Part shown: piece by piece, positions 6,813 to 14,230 of the stretch | Position numbering within the stretch: position 1 is the first letter of the stretch | Layout of the letters: each line of letters begins with the position of its first letter | Translations under genes and position numbers: made by a program | Origin: CAZPAH01 sp964584495 | Lineage (GTDB): Bacteria; Krumholzibacteriota; Krumholzibacteriia; Krumholzibacteriales; Krumholzibacteriaceae | Reading direction: 5' to 3' | Assembly: GCA_964584495.1 (NCBI GenBank) | Contig: CAZPAH010000065.1 | Span: 1 to 16,212 of the forward strand | DNA length: 16,212 bases | Notes under the pieces: model-generated | What the model saw: the letters and a program-made list of their open reading frames with translations, nothing else | Told to the model about the DNA's origin: nothing | The model's database searches: none

Positions 6813-8748
6813 TGCCAGGCATCTCATACAATCCGGCGGCGCCGCCTGCGAGATCGGCATATATCAAATAGTTCTCGTCAAGGATATTGTTGACTCCGGC
6901 AAAAGCCTTCAAACGAGGTACGACGTCCGACTCAAGATAGACATCAATCACGGTGAATGGATCGATCGGAAGGGTTCTATTGTTCCCAGCGAAATATTCA
7001 TCGATACGCTGTCCTTTGAGTTGCAACATGAGCCTCCCCCTTGTCAGCGAGAGCATTATGTCAAATTTGTCTCCAGGTCTGCCGGTTGTCCATTCGCCCG
7101 CGTCCAGCCAGGAGTACGAGATCCTTCCGGCGATCCCGTTATCCCATTTTCCGGTGAGCGAAGCCTCTACCCCTGTGAACTCGAACTCTCCCGAGTTGTA
7201 GAAGATAAATAATGGAGGAGGCGAACCGTTCGATACGAGCTCTATCATATCGCTGCCCTTGGCCTTAAAGGCGGAAAGATCGATAGAGATCCTTCCTGGA
7301 AGTTCTCTGCGAAGACCAATCTCGTAATTCCACACTTTTTCCGCCTTGAGGTTCTCGTTGGACGAGGGATACATGTACAGTTCGTTTATTTGCGGGGTCC
7401 TGAAACCGTGCGACACCAAGGCCCTTACCGCCGTGCTTCCGCAGGGGTGCCAGACGATCCCGGCGGATGGGCTCACCTCGCCGCCCGCTATCTCATCCTC
7501 GTTGTAACGGGTGCCTGCCGAGAGGATAATGACTTCGCCGATCGAATATTCCGCGGCGGCATAAACGCCCGCTTCCCACTTGTTCCACTCTTCTCCGGGC
7601 TGATCGAGCAGCTTTCCCTGCTGGTAACGAAAATCGGTTCCGCAGCTCAACTCGAGACAGCTTATTAAATCCAAAGTGCCATGAGCCATGATACCATCGG
7701 TCGCGTCCCTGGAATGCCACCCGTCAGAGAACTCGTGCTCTCCAAAATTTCTGTAATACCTGATATCCGTTGTGTATCCGCCGGTTCCTCCCTTAAGAAG
7801 CAGGTCGACGGAGCCCCTGCGGTAATCGTTCCATGTATTCGAGATGATCGACGGATCGTCGGTGTAGCGAATCGGCTCTTCCTTGAATCCGTCAAAGTAT
7901 TTACCCGAAAGCGACAATGAATAGTCGGCATTCAGGGCGATCTCGCCGCCCGCACGAACGTCCTTCCCGTCGTAGGCGCTGTGCTCGACATGTCCTTCAG
8001 ACCGCCTGTAATCGAGACTGACATGGCTCGAAACTCTCCCCTTTCGACCCGCTATCCTTCCGTTCGCCACCCATGTTTCATTGCTGCCGCCATAAGCCTT
8101 GAAATCGATCTCGAGATTATCCCTGACAATTCGGGGGATGACATTCATCACGCCTCCAAGGGCACCCGAGCCAAAGAGCATGGAAGATGCGCCTTTTACA
8201 ACCTCAATCCTTTCAACATCGTTGAGGGGAAAGGAATGAGTCACCGCGCAGCCGAAGAGGGCCATTTTTTCGGGGCGCCCATCGACAAGCACGAGCGCAT
8301 ATCTCCCCCTCGATCCAAGCCCCCTTATGCTCACATCACTACGCCCGAAATCCCCGGTCCTGTCGATGAACACCCCCGGAAGCACTCCCGCAAGATCTGT
8401 CGAGGAATTTCTTGTAGCCGTATCGATTTCCCTTTCTCCGATGACGCTGACGGAGTTAGCGAGATTCTCAACCGTTGAGCGTCTACGTTGCCCCGTGACG
8501 ATGATCTCTTTCATCCAGTAGAGAGGAAGGGAATCGGCCTTCGCAACGACATTGCCGCCACGCCTCGTGATCAGCTTGGAGTATTTCGATCTTTCTGTCG
8601 TTGAATCCGCCGAACTGACCGAGGTGGTTTTTACTTCTTTGGTTTTATGTTCTGATCTTGACGGCGCATTTTTAGCCGCCGATGCATCACTGCCGACCAT
8701 TATCGAAACAAACAGTATCGATGGTAACACCTTGCTACATATACGCAT
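6778..8748 (-). CDS. TonB-dependent outer-membrane receptor, substrate unknown
   Basis: The product (656 aa from the ATG at 8748) is a TonB-dependent receptor for import of a scarce ligand across the outer membrane. The start is chosen because AAGGAGCGAG lies immediately upstream, and it places a signal peptide at once (MRICSKVLPSILFVSIMVG). A low-complexity Ser/Lys stretch (25-70) precedes the TonB-box-like KEIIVTG (80-86). The plug domain (about 95-207) shows DVSIRGLGSRGRYALVLVDG and IEVVKGASSMLFGSGALGGV. The barrel follows, ending FAGVNNILDENYLIY...MAGLKYDY. It resembles siderophore/B12/metal-complex receptors, but no riboswitch or obvious Fur box precedes it, so the substrate is open. It is divergent from the exported nucleoside hydrolase-FmdE gene, a hint that the two act on the same ligand. 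Confidence 0.9.
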   Translation of the reverse strand: MRICSKVLPSILFVSIMVGSDASAAKNAPSRSEHKTKEVKTTSVSSADSTTERSKYSKLITRRGGNVVAKADSLPLYWMKEIIVTGQRRRSTVENLANSVSVIGEREIDTATRNSSTDLAGVLPGVFIDRTGDFGRSDVSIRGLGSRGRYALVLVDGRPEKMALFGCAVTHSFPLNDVERIEVVKGASSMLFGSGALGGVMNVIPRIVRDNLEIDFKAYGGSNETWVANGRIAGRKGRVSSHVSLDYRRSEGHVEHSAYDGKDVRAGGEIALNADYSLSLSGKYFDGFKEEPIRYTDDPSIISNTWNDYRRGSVDLLLKGGTGGYTTDIRYYRNFGEHEFSDGWHSRDATDGIMAHGTLDLISCLELSCGTDFRYQQGKLLDQPGEEWNKWEAGVYAAAEYSIGEVIILSAGTRYNEDEIAGGEVSPSAGIVWHPCGSTAVRALVSHGFRTPQINELYMYPSSNENLKAEKVWNYEIGLRRELPGRISIDLSAFKAKGSDMIELVSNGSPPPLFIFYNSGEFEFTGVEASLTGKWDNGIAGRISYSWLDAGEWTTGRPGDKFDIMLSLTRGRLMLQLKGQRIDEYFAGNNRTLPIDPFTVIDVYLESDVVPRLKAFAGVNNILDENYLIYADLAGGAAGLYEMPGITYMAGLKYDY

Positions 8749-8783
8749 TTCTCGCTCCTTGAAATAATTCCCTGCATATAGCA

Positions 8784-8809
8784 TATTACGTATATTATTA
8801 TCGTGTTAC
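8784..8809. promoter_or_regulatory. Direct repeat copy 1, candidate operator (TATTACGTAT-N9-GTGTTAC)
   Basis: TATTACGTAT (8784-8793), a 9-nt spacer and GTGTTAC (8803-8809). It covers the -10 and the -35/-10 spacer of the predicted receptor promoter on the minus strand. Confidence 0.55.
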
Positions 8810-8819
8810 TGGTGTCAAC
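8789..8819 (-). promoter_or_regulatory. Predicted promoter of the second TonB-dependent receptor
   Basis: Read on the minus strand, a perfect -35 TTGACA (plus coordinates 8814-8819) is followed by an 18-bp spacer and the -10 TATACG (8789-8794, 4 of 6). It points to the receptor start at 8748. Confidence 0.55.
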
Positions 8820-8826
8820 AAAATAT

Positions 8827-8852
8827 TATTACGTATTGTATATTTGTGTTAC
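8827..8852. promoter_or_regulatory. Direct repeat copy 2, candidate operator (TATTACGTAT-N9-GTGTTAC)
   Basis: TATTACGTAT (8827-8836), a 9-nt spacer of different sequence and GTGTTAC (8846-8852). The copy-to-copy distance is 43 bp, about four helical turns. It lies upstream of the receptor -35 and towards the divergent hydrolase gene. Confidence 0.55.
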
Positions 8853-8900
8853 ACTGTGGCCGGCTTATACCGGCGGGACGCGGCCCTCCGGCCCTTAAAA

Positions 8901-8914
8901 CCGTTCAAGAACGG
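8901..8914 (+). promoter_or_regulatory. Palindrome overlapping the ribosome binding site of the hydrolase-FmdE gene
   Basis: CCGTTCAAGAACGG is a 14-bp perfect palindrome; in RNA it can form a CCGTT/AACGG stem with a CAAG loop. Its 3' arm includes GG of the GGAG Shine-Dalgarno (8913-8916), which lies 7 nt before the ATG at 8924. It could dampen translation or be a protein site. Confidence 0.4.
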
Positions 8915-8923
8915 AGTGAAATT

Positions 8924-10663
8924 ATGCTCTTTATTAAAAACAGATTTCTTAGAATCGGAATGATTTCAGAAAATATGATAACTAACTTCATGCGGCTGCT
9001 TTTAAGCTCAATAAGGGCGATTCTCCGTCCGGCAAGGCAGCTCGCCCGTTCGGAGAGAGCGGTCCGCCGCCCAACATGGCTGCCTGCCCGTTCTGCGAGG
9101 GCGATTTATCTTTCGGTTATTGCGATCGCCGTCTTGATGTTGGTTTCTCCATTCGGCGCCTCTTCGCACGAAGTAAAGATCCCTGTTGTTGTGGATACCG
9201 ACGTCGCGCTCGATGATATCCGCGCTATTACCCTTCTGCTCCAGGATGACCATTTCGATCTCCTCGCGATCGTCACATCCGATGGCGCCTGCGATCCCCG
9301 GACAGGAGCGGAAAATATCAGCAAAATGCTCGCATTCATGAACAGAATGGAAATTCCGGTTGGAAAGGGGAAAGAGATCGATGCGCCCGATCCTCCCTGG
9401 CGTTCGATGTCGGAGGAGATGGGAGGGGCCGACCTCCCCGCCCCTTCAGGGCCTAAAGACTACCGAGGCGCCATCGAGACGATCCACCGAGTGATCACCT
9501 CCGTCGATGCGCCGGTCACCTATATCTGCCTGGGACCGCTGACCAACCTTGCCGGCGCTCTCGAAAGGCACCCATCGCTCAAGGAAAATATCGGGGCCAT
9601 TTACTACTATGGAACCGTCTTTGGCGGCGACAATCATTCCAGCGGCAAAACGGACACTGCTCCCGTCTCGCCGAGCGCACTCAAAAAATCGGATTTTACA
9701 GGCTACGTCAACGGGCCGCTCGTTTCATGGAACACCGTTCGTGATACTCTGTCGGCGGCGGGTGTCGCGTCGGCGGATCTTCCTCTCTATTGCTGCTCTA
9801 TTCCCGATTCGCTGTTACTGGTCTTCGACAAGGCGCTTTACGATCAAGTGACGGGTTTCGATACGCGCGGCTCGAGACTCATGGAACGGATGTACTCACA
9901 CGGCAGGGCCGCCGAACTTCTCGGCGAGGGACATTTCCGCACATGGGACGAGACCGTCATTCTCTGCCTGATCGAACCTCTTCTCGCTGAATTCGACAGG
10001 GCCTCGGCAGGCGTCCCAAAGAAGATTTACAAACTCATCTCCTTCGATATCGAAGGTGCAAGAGCGATATACCTGGACAGCTTCCAGCACGCCGGACAAC
10101 CCCCGGCGGAGATGAGGAAAACCGTGGTCTTCGGACATTTTCCTTCGGATCCGAATATCGTTCGTGAAGACATTCGCCCGTTGATAGGCGAATTGATCGA
10201 CCGGCACGGTTACGAGGAGTGGAGGGCTTCGGTCCTTACCAACGAAATCCACCGCCATCTCGGGATCTATTCGCTGCTCGGCGTGAAGATGGGAATACGT
10301 GCCCGGGAGATTCTCGGCGCCACACTCGATGACCTTGAGGTGGTCAGCTATGCGGGACTAAATCCCCCCCTAAGCTGCATGAACGACGGGCTCCAGGTAT
10401 CCACGGGAGCCACCCTCGGCCGGGGCACGATCAGGGTCGAGACCTCGAATCCGTACCCGGGCGCCGCTTTTATCAAGGGCGATGAGAGCGTACGGCTCAA
10501 GCTGAAGGATCATGTCGTGGCCGGCATCAAGAAAGACATCGCCGGGGCGATTAAAAAATACGGCTCCCTGACACCGGAATACTTCGCCGAAATCAGGAGG
10601 CTTTCGATACGTTACTGGGTTGAGATGGACCGCGAGGATATATTCGACACTATCAGGGAGTAG
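8924..10663 (+). CDS. Exported nucleoside hydrolase fused to an FmdE-like domain
   Basis: The ATG at 8924 (579 aa) has GGAG 7 nt upstream; a GTG at 8846 is possible but has no such site. A long basic N-terminus (about 60 residues) precedes a signal/anchor segment (about 61-80, AIYLSVIAIAVLMLVSPFGA), so the protein is exported to the periplasm or anchored. Residues 85-385 form an inosine/uridine-type nucleoside hydrolase domain: DTDVALDD (91-98) for the usual Ca-binding DTDPGxDD, LGPLTN (203-208) and TWDE (340-343). The loop normally holding the substrate-binding Asn (TVAGN) reads TSDGACD, so substrate may differ. Residues about 440-569 resemble FmdE (PF02663): NEIHRHLGIYSLLGVKMGIRA and SCMNDGLQVSTGATLGRG, with Cys485 replacing the usual metal-site Cys region. 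Divergent from a TonB-dependent receptor. The reaction is unknown; hydrolysis of an N-glycosidic bond of an imported ligand is the inference. Confidence 0.8.
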   Translation: MLFIKNRFLRIGMISENMITNFMRLLLSSIRAILRPARQLARSERAVRRPTWLPARSARAIYLSVIAIAVLMLVSPFGASSHEVKIPVVVDTDVALDDIRAITLLLQDDHFDLLAIVTSDGACDPRTGAENISKMLAFMNRMEIPVGKGKEIDAPDPPWRSMSEEMGGADLPAPSGPKDYRGAIETIHRVITSVDAPVTYICLGPLTNLAGALERHPSLKENIGAIYYYGTVFGGDNHSSGKTDTAPVSPSALKKSDFTGYVNGPLVSWNTVRDTLSAAGVASADLPLYCCSIPDSLLLVFDKALYDQVTGFDTRGSRLMERMYSHGRAAELLGEGHFRTWDETVILCLIEPLLAEFDRASAGVPKKIYKLISFDIEGARAIYLDSFQHAGQPPAEMRKTVVFGHFPSDPNIVREDIRPLIGELIDRHGYEEWRASVLTNEIHRHLGIYSLLGVKMGIRAREILGATLDDLEVVSYAGLNPPLSCMNDGLQVSTGATLGRGTIRVETSNPYPGAAFIKGDESVRLKLKDHVVAGIKKDIAGAIKKYGSLTPEYFAEIRRLSIRYWVEMDREDIFDTIRE

Positions 10664-10700
10664 TACCCAAAAATAATTATAAAAAGAATCAATAAACTGT

Positions 10701-10787
10701 AAAGAATCCTCCTGAGCCCTTGGGATCATGTAGCCCCTTCGGTATCAGAAGCCTCGGGCGATATCTCAGGGGATCGAAATATTCTTT
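10701..10787. repeat. Imperfect inverted-repeat element between convergent genes
   Basis: AAAGAAT (10701-10707) is matched by ATTCTTT (10781-10787), and inside it CCTGAG (10711-10716) is matched by CTCAGG (10765-10770). The element lies in the 187-bp gap between two convergent genes (10663 and 10851) and may fold at RNA level. No T-run marks it as a standard terminator. Immediately to its right is a 19-bp near-palindrome, ATCAATTGCCGCAGTTGAT (10791-10809). Confidence 0.45.
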
Positions 10788-10850
10788 AGCATCAATTGCC
10801 GCAGTTGATATCTCGAGGGAAAAGCTGCTTCTTGGAAAGATCGATATTCT

Positions 10851-12674
10851 TCAGATCTTTTCCCAGATCGACCTTACGATCCGCGACACCTCGCCGTCGC
10901 TGTATTCCACCAGCGACAATCCTTCGACCTGTGCTTCGGTGAACGATCTGTCGTACGGGATCATGCCGAGAAAATCCGAGCCGGACTCGGCAGCGAGTTT
11001 TCTGATCTCATCTGCTTTTTCCCTATTCAGGTCGGATTTGTTCACGACGATGCCGGAGGGGATCTTGAAGAACCGAATGACCTCGAGAATCCGCTTAAGA
11101 TCGTGAATCCCCGACACGGTCGGCTCTGTAACGACCAGAGCATAGTCGGCCCCGGTTATTGAAGCGATCACCGGACACCCCGTGCCCGGCGACCCGTCTA
11201 TAAGCGCCCTATCGAATCCGGCCTTCGCGGCTAGCTTCTCCTTGTTGTTGCGAACCAGAGTCACCAGCTTCCCGGAGTTTTCTTCGGCCACGCCCAGCTT
11301 TGCGTGGCTCATCGGACCGAAGCGAGTTTCAGACAGATACCATTCGCCGTTGATCGCCGGCCTGCAGACGATCGCATCCTCCGGACATACGATGCAGCAG
11401 ACTCCGCAACCCTCGCAGGACATTCCGTCAACATAACATACCGTTCTGCCATTCTCGCTGACTTCGCGTATCGCATCGAAACGGCATTGCCGTAAACACT
11501 CTCCACACCCGGTGCATTTTCCCGGATCGATTTCTGCAAGATCCCCGCCGCTGAACCAGCCCTTTTCCTTGATTTCGGGATTCAGGATAAGGTGAAGATC
11601 GGCGGCATCCACATCACAGTCGGCGATCGCCATACCGGAATCCAGAGCACAGAAGCATGCCGCCAGAGATGTCTTGCCGGTACCCCCCTTGCCGCTTATG
11701 ACGACAACTTCCCTGGTTTTCGGGAATTGCCCGATTTCACCGGCAGGCAGGTCCTCTGCGATTTCAGGGATCTCCTCGTGCCGCTTCACGCTCCGCGCAT
11801 CTCTTGGTATTTTCTGCGCTTTCAGGGCGCGATCGATTACCTCTTCGGCCAGATCGTTAAAGATCGACCTGTATCGCGGCAGGCTATCGACTGCCAGATC
11901 ACCCACCGAGTAGGATTCGGCGATCTCGCGGTCATCGGGGATCTCCCCGATAATCTCCACCCCGGCCTTTCGGCAGTAGTCTTTCAGATCGTCGTTCATG
12001 TAATCGGCCCTGTTCACCACAACGACGGGTTCCTGGTTCAGCTCGCGGCACATATCGACGGCCAGCTTCAGATCGTTGACGCCGAAAGGCGTCGGATCGG
12101 TCACAAGGACGCAGAGATCGGCGTCTTTCACCGTCTCGACCACCGGGCACGCCGTTCCGGGCGAGGAGTCGAGGATGTTGATACCTTCGCCCGAGCACTC
12201 TTTTACCTTTTTGATCAACCGCGGGGACATTCCCCCCTCGCCTGCCTTGAGCAGCGCATAATGAAAATCTATCCGGCCGCTTCGTCCATGTTTGACAAGC
12301 CCGATCTCGCGATCCTCTTCCACGATGGCTCCCACGGGGCAGACAATCGTGCAGGCTCCGCAAATATGGCACATGCTTCGGAAAAGCAGCACCTTATCCT
12401 TCACGAGCGCCATCGCATTGTAATGACAGGCTTCAACGCACTTGCCGCAGGCGATGCATTTCTCCTCGTCGACCGCAACCGGCGACAGCAGGGTGATCTT
12501 CTCCTCCCTTTCGATTTCCGGTTTCAGGAAGAGGTGCCCGTTCGGTTCTTCCACATCGCAATCGAGGTAACGGACCGCCTTTCCCGAAAGCTCGAGTGCC
12601 CGGGCCAGATTCGTTGAAATAAAAGTCTTTCCGGTTCCACCCTTGCCGCTGGAGATCGCTATCTCAACCTTCAT
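10851..12674 (-). CDS. Fused tandem MinD/Mrp-type ATPases with 2x[4Fe-4S] inserts (ORP-complex/NifX-cluster ATPase)
   Basis: The 607-aa protein is two complete MinD/Mrp-family P-loop ATPases joined head to tail by a linker at about 285-320. Half one has the deviant Walker A GKGGTGKT (10-17), two ferredoxin motifs (Cys73/76/79/83 and Cys102/105/108/112) and switch DSSPGTACP (169-177). Half two repeats the order: GKGGTGKT (328-335), Cys387/390/393/397, Cys420/423/426/430, and DGSPGTGCP (493-501). In most anaerobes these halves are two adjacent genes next to NifX-like proteins, for example in the orange-protein clusters of Desulfovibrio. Such ATPases are thought to act in Fe-S or metal-cofactor assembly. 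All catalytic and cluster residues look intact. GAGAGGA lies 7 nt before the ATG. It is the last gene of the minus-strand run, 111 bp after the methyltransferase gene. Confidence 0.9.
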   Translation of the reverse strand: MKVEIAISSGKGGTGKTFISTNLARALELSGKAVRYLDCDVEEPNGHLFLKPEIEREEKITLLSPVAVDEEKCIACGKCVEACHYNAMALVKDKVLLFRSMCHICGACTIVCPVGAIVEEDREIGLVKHGRSGRIDFHYALLKAGEGGMSPRLIKKVKECSGEGINILDSSPGTACPVVETVKDADLCVLVTDPTPFGVNDLKLAVDMCRELNQEPVVVVNRADYMNDDLKDYCRKAGVEIIGEIPDDREIAESYSVGDLAVDSLPRYRSIFNDLAEEVIDRALKAQKIPRDARSVKRHEEIPEIAEDLPAGEIGQFPKTREVVVISGKGGTGKTSLAACFCALDSGMAIADCDVDAADLHLILNPEIKEKGWFSGGDLAEIDPGKCTGCGECLRQCRFDAIREVSENGRTVCYVDGMSCEGCGVCCIVCPEDAIVCRPAINGEWYLSETRFGPMSHAKLGVAEENSGKLVTLVRNNKEKLAAKAGFDRALIDGSPGTGCPVIASITGADYALVVTEPTVSGIHDLKRILEVIRFFKIPSGIVVNKSDLNREKADEIRKLAAESGSDFLGMIPYDRSFTEAQVEGLSLVEYSDGEVSRIVRSIWEKI

Positions 12675-12785
12675 CGAATAATCCTCTCAATCGTCAGGTC
12701 GGCTTTCCATGTTCAATGTCCTTTATGCCAATCCGTAAGATATTTCCGCCGGATAATCTTTCCTTGGATCTCATAGGGCTCGCCG

Positions 12786-13484
12786 TCAGACCTTCCTCGT
12801 TCTGAAGTACAGCATCCCCCCGTTCGTGGCGACGCGTTCATAGTTTAAGCCGCTACGGGAACACATCCGCTTGATATCATCTTCACTGAAGGAGTGGAGA
12901 TTTCTTTTATTTTCTATCTTCCTCCAATTCCTGTCGAATTCCGCATCTATCCCCACGGCCGGAGTGCTGCATGCGAACTCTCCGTCCTTCACGAGAACCC
13001 TTGCAATCTCCTCGACCGACCGCCCCGCTCGGGGAATCATGTGAAGGGAAGTATCCATCAAAACGAAATCGAACGATTCATCGGCGAAGAGAAGCTCCTC
13101 GGCGTTCCCCTGTACGAGAACCTGTCTTGTGAAGGATCTTCTTTTTAACTTTTTCAGCGCCTCTTTCAGCATTGCGAGCGACAGATCCAACCCCGTATAG
13201 CTATTACTCGGATCGAATAACGGAACAGCCGCTCCGGTGCCACAGGCGACGTCAAGAACCCGCATTCCAACGACAGGCGCGATCAATCCTCTCATAATTT
13301 CATGATGGAGACTCGGATCGGCCTTGTGTATCCTCGGGCGCACAAATCGATCCTGAAAAAAATCGTACAGGAACATGAAATAGCCGAACTTATTCAGCCT
13401 TGACCGGTTTTCCTCGGACAACTCGTCGGGAAGCCCCCTAATGATTCCGTCCTTTCCGGGCGGAGGGAGATACTCATTGTCCAT
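12786..13484 (-). CDS. Class I SAM-dependent methyltransferase
   Basis: The start at 13484 (232 aa) is preceded by GGGAGGA 3 nt upstream; a longer reading to 13637 would run into the neighbouring gene and adds only low-quality sequence. Motif I VLDVACGTGA (76-85) binds SAM, followed by the acidic strand end TGLDLS (97-102), NAEELLFADESFDFVLMDTSLH (127-148) as the post-II/IV region, and ARVLVKDGEF (161-170). This is the UbiE/Methyltransf_11 type. The N-terminal 70 residues (aromatic-rich, FGYFMFLYDFFQDRFVRPRI) are a lid that may contact the acceptor. The substrate is not evident. It sits between the zinc-ribbon and the double-ATPase genes on the same strand, so a role tied to the Fe-S/NifX cluster (a protein, thiol or metal-related acceptor) is possible but unproven. 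Confidence 0.85.
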   Translation of the reverse strand: MDNEYLPPPGKDGIIRGLPDELSEENRSRLNKFGYFMFLYDFFQDRFVRPRIHKADPSLHHEIMRGLIAPVVGMRVLDVACGTGAAVPLFDPSNSYTGLDLSLAMLKEALKKLKRRSFTRQVLVQGNAEELLFADESFDFVLMDTSLHMIPRAGRSVEEIARVLVKDGEFACSTPAVGIDAEFDRNWRKIENKRNLHSFSEDDIKRMCSRSGLNYERVATNGGMLYFRTRKV

Positions 13485-13534
13485 CGATCCTCCCGTCCTA
13501 ATAAATTCGGTGTCTTTCCGGCTTAGCCGTACGC

Positions 13535-13825
13535 CTATCCTCGTACCATCGTCTTGCCGCATTTCGGGCATTCGACTTCTGTGCAGGGCACACCGGGCTT
13601 GTGTGCTACCGTCGCCTTGCAGTAAGGACAAACACAATCACCATTGGGGCCCGCTCCGGGCCTGTTTCCACGCCCGGCGCCCTGGCCTCCTCCGGCGCCC
13701 CGGCCCATGCCGCCACCCCGGCCTCCTCCGCCGCCTCGACCCCCTCCGGCGCCCTGACCCATTCCAGCACCTCTACCTGTACCAGGTCCCTTTCCTGCGG
13801 GCCCCGTACCGTCTCTTCCCGGCAT
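13535..13825 (-). CDS. Glycine-rich zinc-ribbon protein (DUF5320-like N-terminal tag)
   Basis: The ATG at 13825 (96 aa) is chosen because AAGGGGG lies 9 nt upstream and because MPGRDGTGPAG is the usual beginning of such proteins; an ATG 9 bp earlier has no room for a ribosome site. Residues 1-60 are almost only Gly/Arg/Ala/Met in imperfect tandem units (MGQGAGGGRGG, MGRGAGGGQGA). Residues about 62-96 form a small zinc ribbon with CVCPYC and CTEVECPKCGKTM. Similar C-terminal ribbons accompany NifX/MinD-ATPase clusters in anaerobes. The gene starts 1 nt past the stop of the upstream NifX-like gene, so translational coupling is likely. The role is unknown; metal or Fe-S protein interaction is inferred. 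Confidence 0.75.
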   Translation of the reverse strand: MPGRDGTGPAGKGPGTGRGAGMGQGAGGGRGGGGGRGGGMGRGAGGGQGAGRGNRPGAGPNGDCVCPYCKATVAHKPGVPCTEVECPKCGKTMVRG

Positions 13826-13826
13826 A

Positions 13827-14201
13827 TCAATCATCCCCCTTCATCCCAAAATGAGGACCTACAGTCGGCCCCTTCGCGGATTTAAAAACACCTTTTTTGA
13901 AATTCTCAACGGCTTCTTCGACCGTTCCCGACACTCCGGTAAAGGTCTGTATGCCGGCAGCCTGGAGGACCTGGGAAGCATTCGGCCCGATATTGCCCGT
14001 AAGAACCGCCGTTACTCCTTTTTGGGCCATCAGTTGTCCCGACTGGATACCGGCGCCGCCTGCTGCCACAGTTTGACTGTTGTTGACCGCCTCAAACTCC
14101 TTGGTGTCCGGATCAACGATAATAAAAAACGCGCATCGGCCGAACCTCGGATCTACCTGCGATTCGAGAGTGCCGGCCTGCGCCGTTACACATATCTTCA
14201 T
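13827..14201 (-). CDS. NifX/NafY-family (dinitrogenase Fe-Mo cofactor biosynthesis, ORP-like) protein B
   Basis: The start at 14201 (124 aa) follows AAGGAGG with a 5-nt spacer; earlier in-frame ATGs lack a ribosome site. MKICVTAQ...ESQVDPRFGRCAFFIIVD is the characteristic beginning of the family (PF02579), with the DPRFGR loop near a metal-cluster-binding region, then NNSQTVAAGGAGIQSGQLMAQKGV and TGNIGPNA. Members bind or carry metal clusters: NifX and NafY bind FeMo-co intermediates and the Desulfovibrio orange protein binds a Mo-Cu-S cluster. No nif structural genes are in the window, so nitrogen fixation is not implied. It is the second of two neighbouring paralogues and lies 29 nt after the first. 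Confidence 0.88.
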   Translation of the reverse strand: MKICVTAQAGTLESQVDPRFGRCAFFIIVDPDTKEFEAVNNSQTVAAGGAGIQSGQLMAQKGVTAVLTGNIGPNASQVLQAAGIQTFTGVSGTVEEAVENFKKGVFKSAKGPTVGPHFGMKGDD

Positions 14202-14230
14202 ACCTTCCTCCTTTTCCATTCCCCGATTTA

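Noticed and set aside
8846..8923. GTG start of the hydrolase-FmdE gene at 8846
   Set aside because: It falls inside the second operator-like repeat and has no ribosome site; the ATG at 8924 has GGAG 7 nt upstream.
11592..12617. 341-codon open frame on the plus strand opposite the double-ATPase gene
   Set aside because: The minus strand has four intact ferredoxin motifs and two P-loops here; the plus frame shows no domain and no ribosome site.
13640..13800. Possible minisatellite or CRISPR-like array of CCGGCGCCC units
   Set aside because: It is the low-complexity coding sequence for the Gly/Arg-rich part of the zinc-ribbon protein; units are imperfect and there are no unique spacers.
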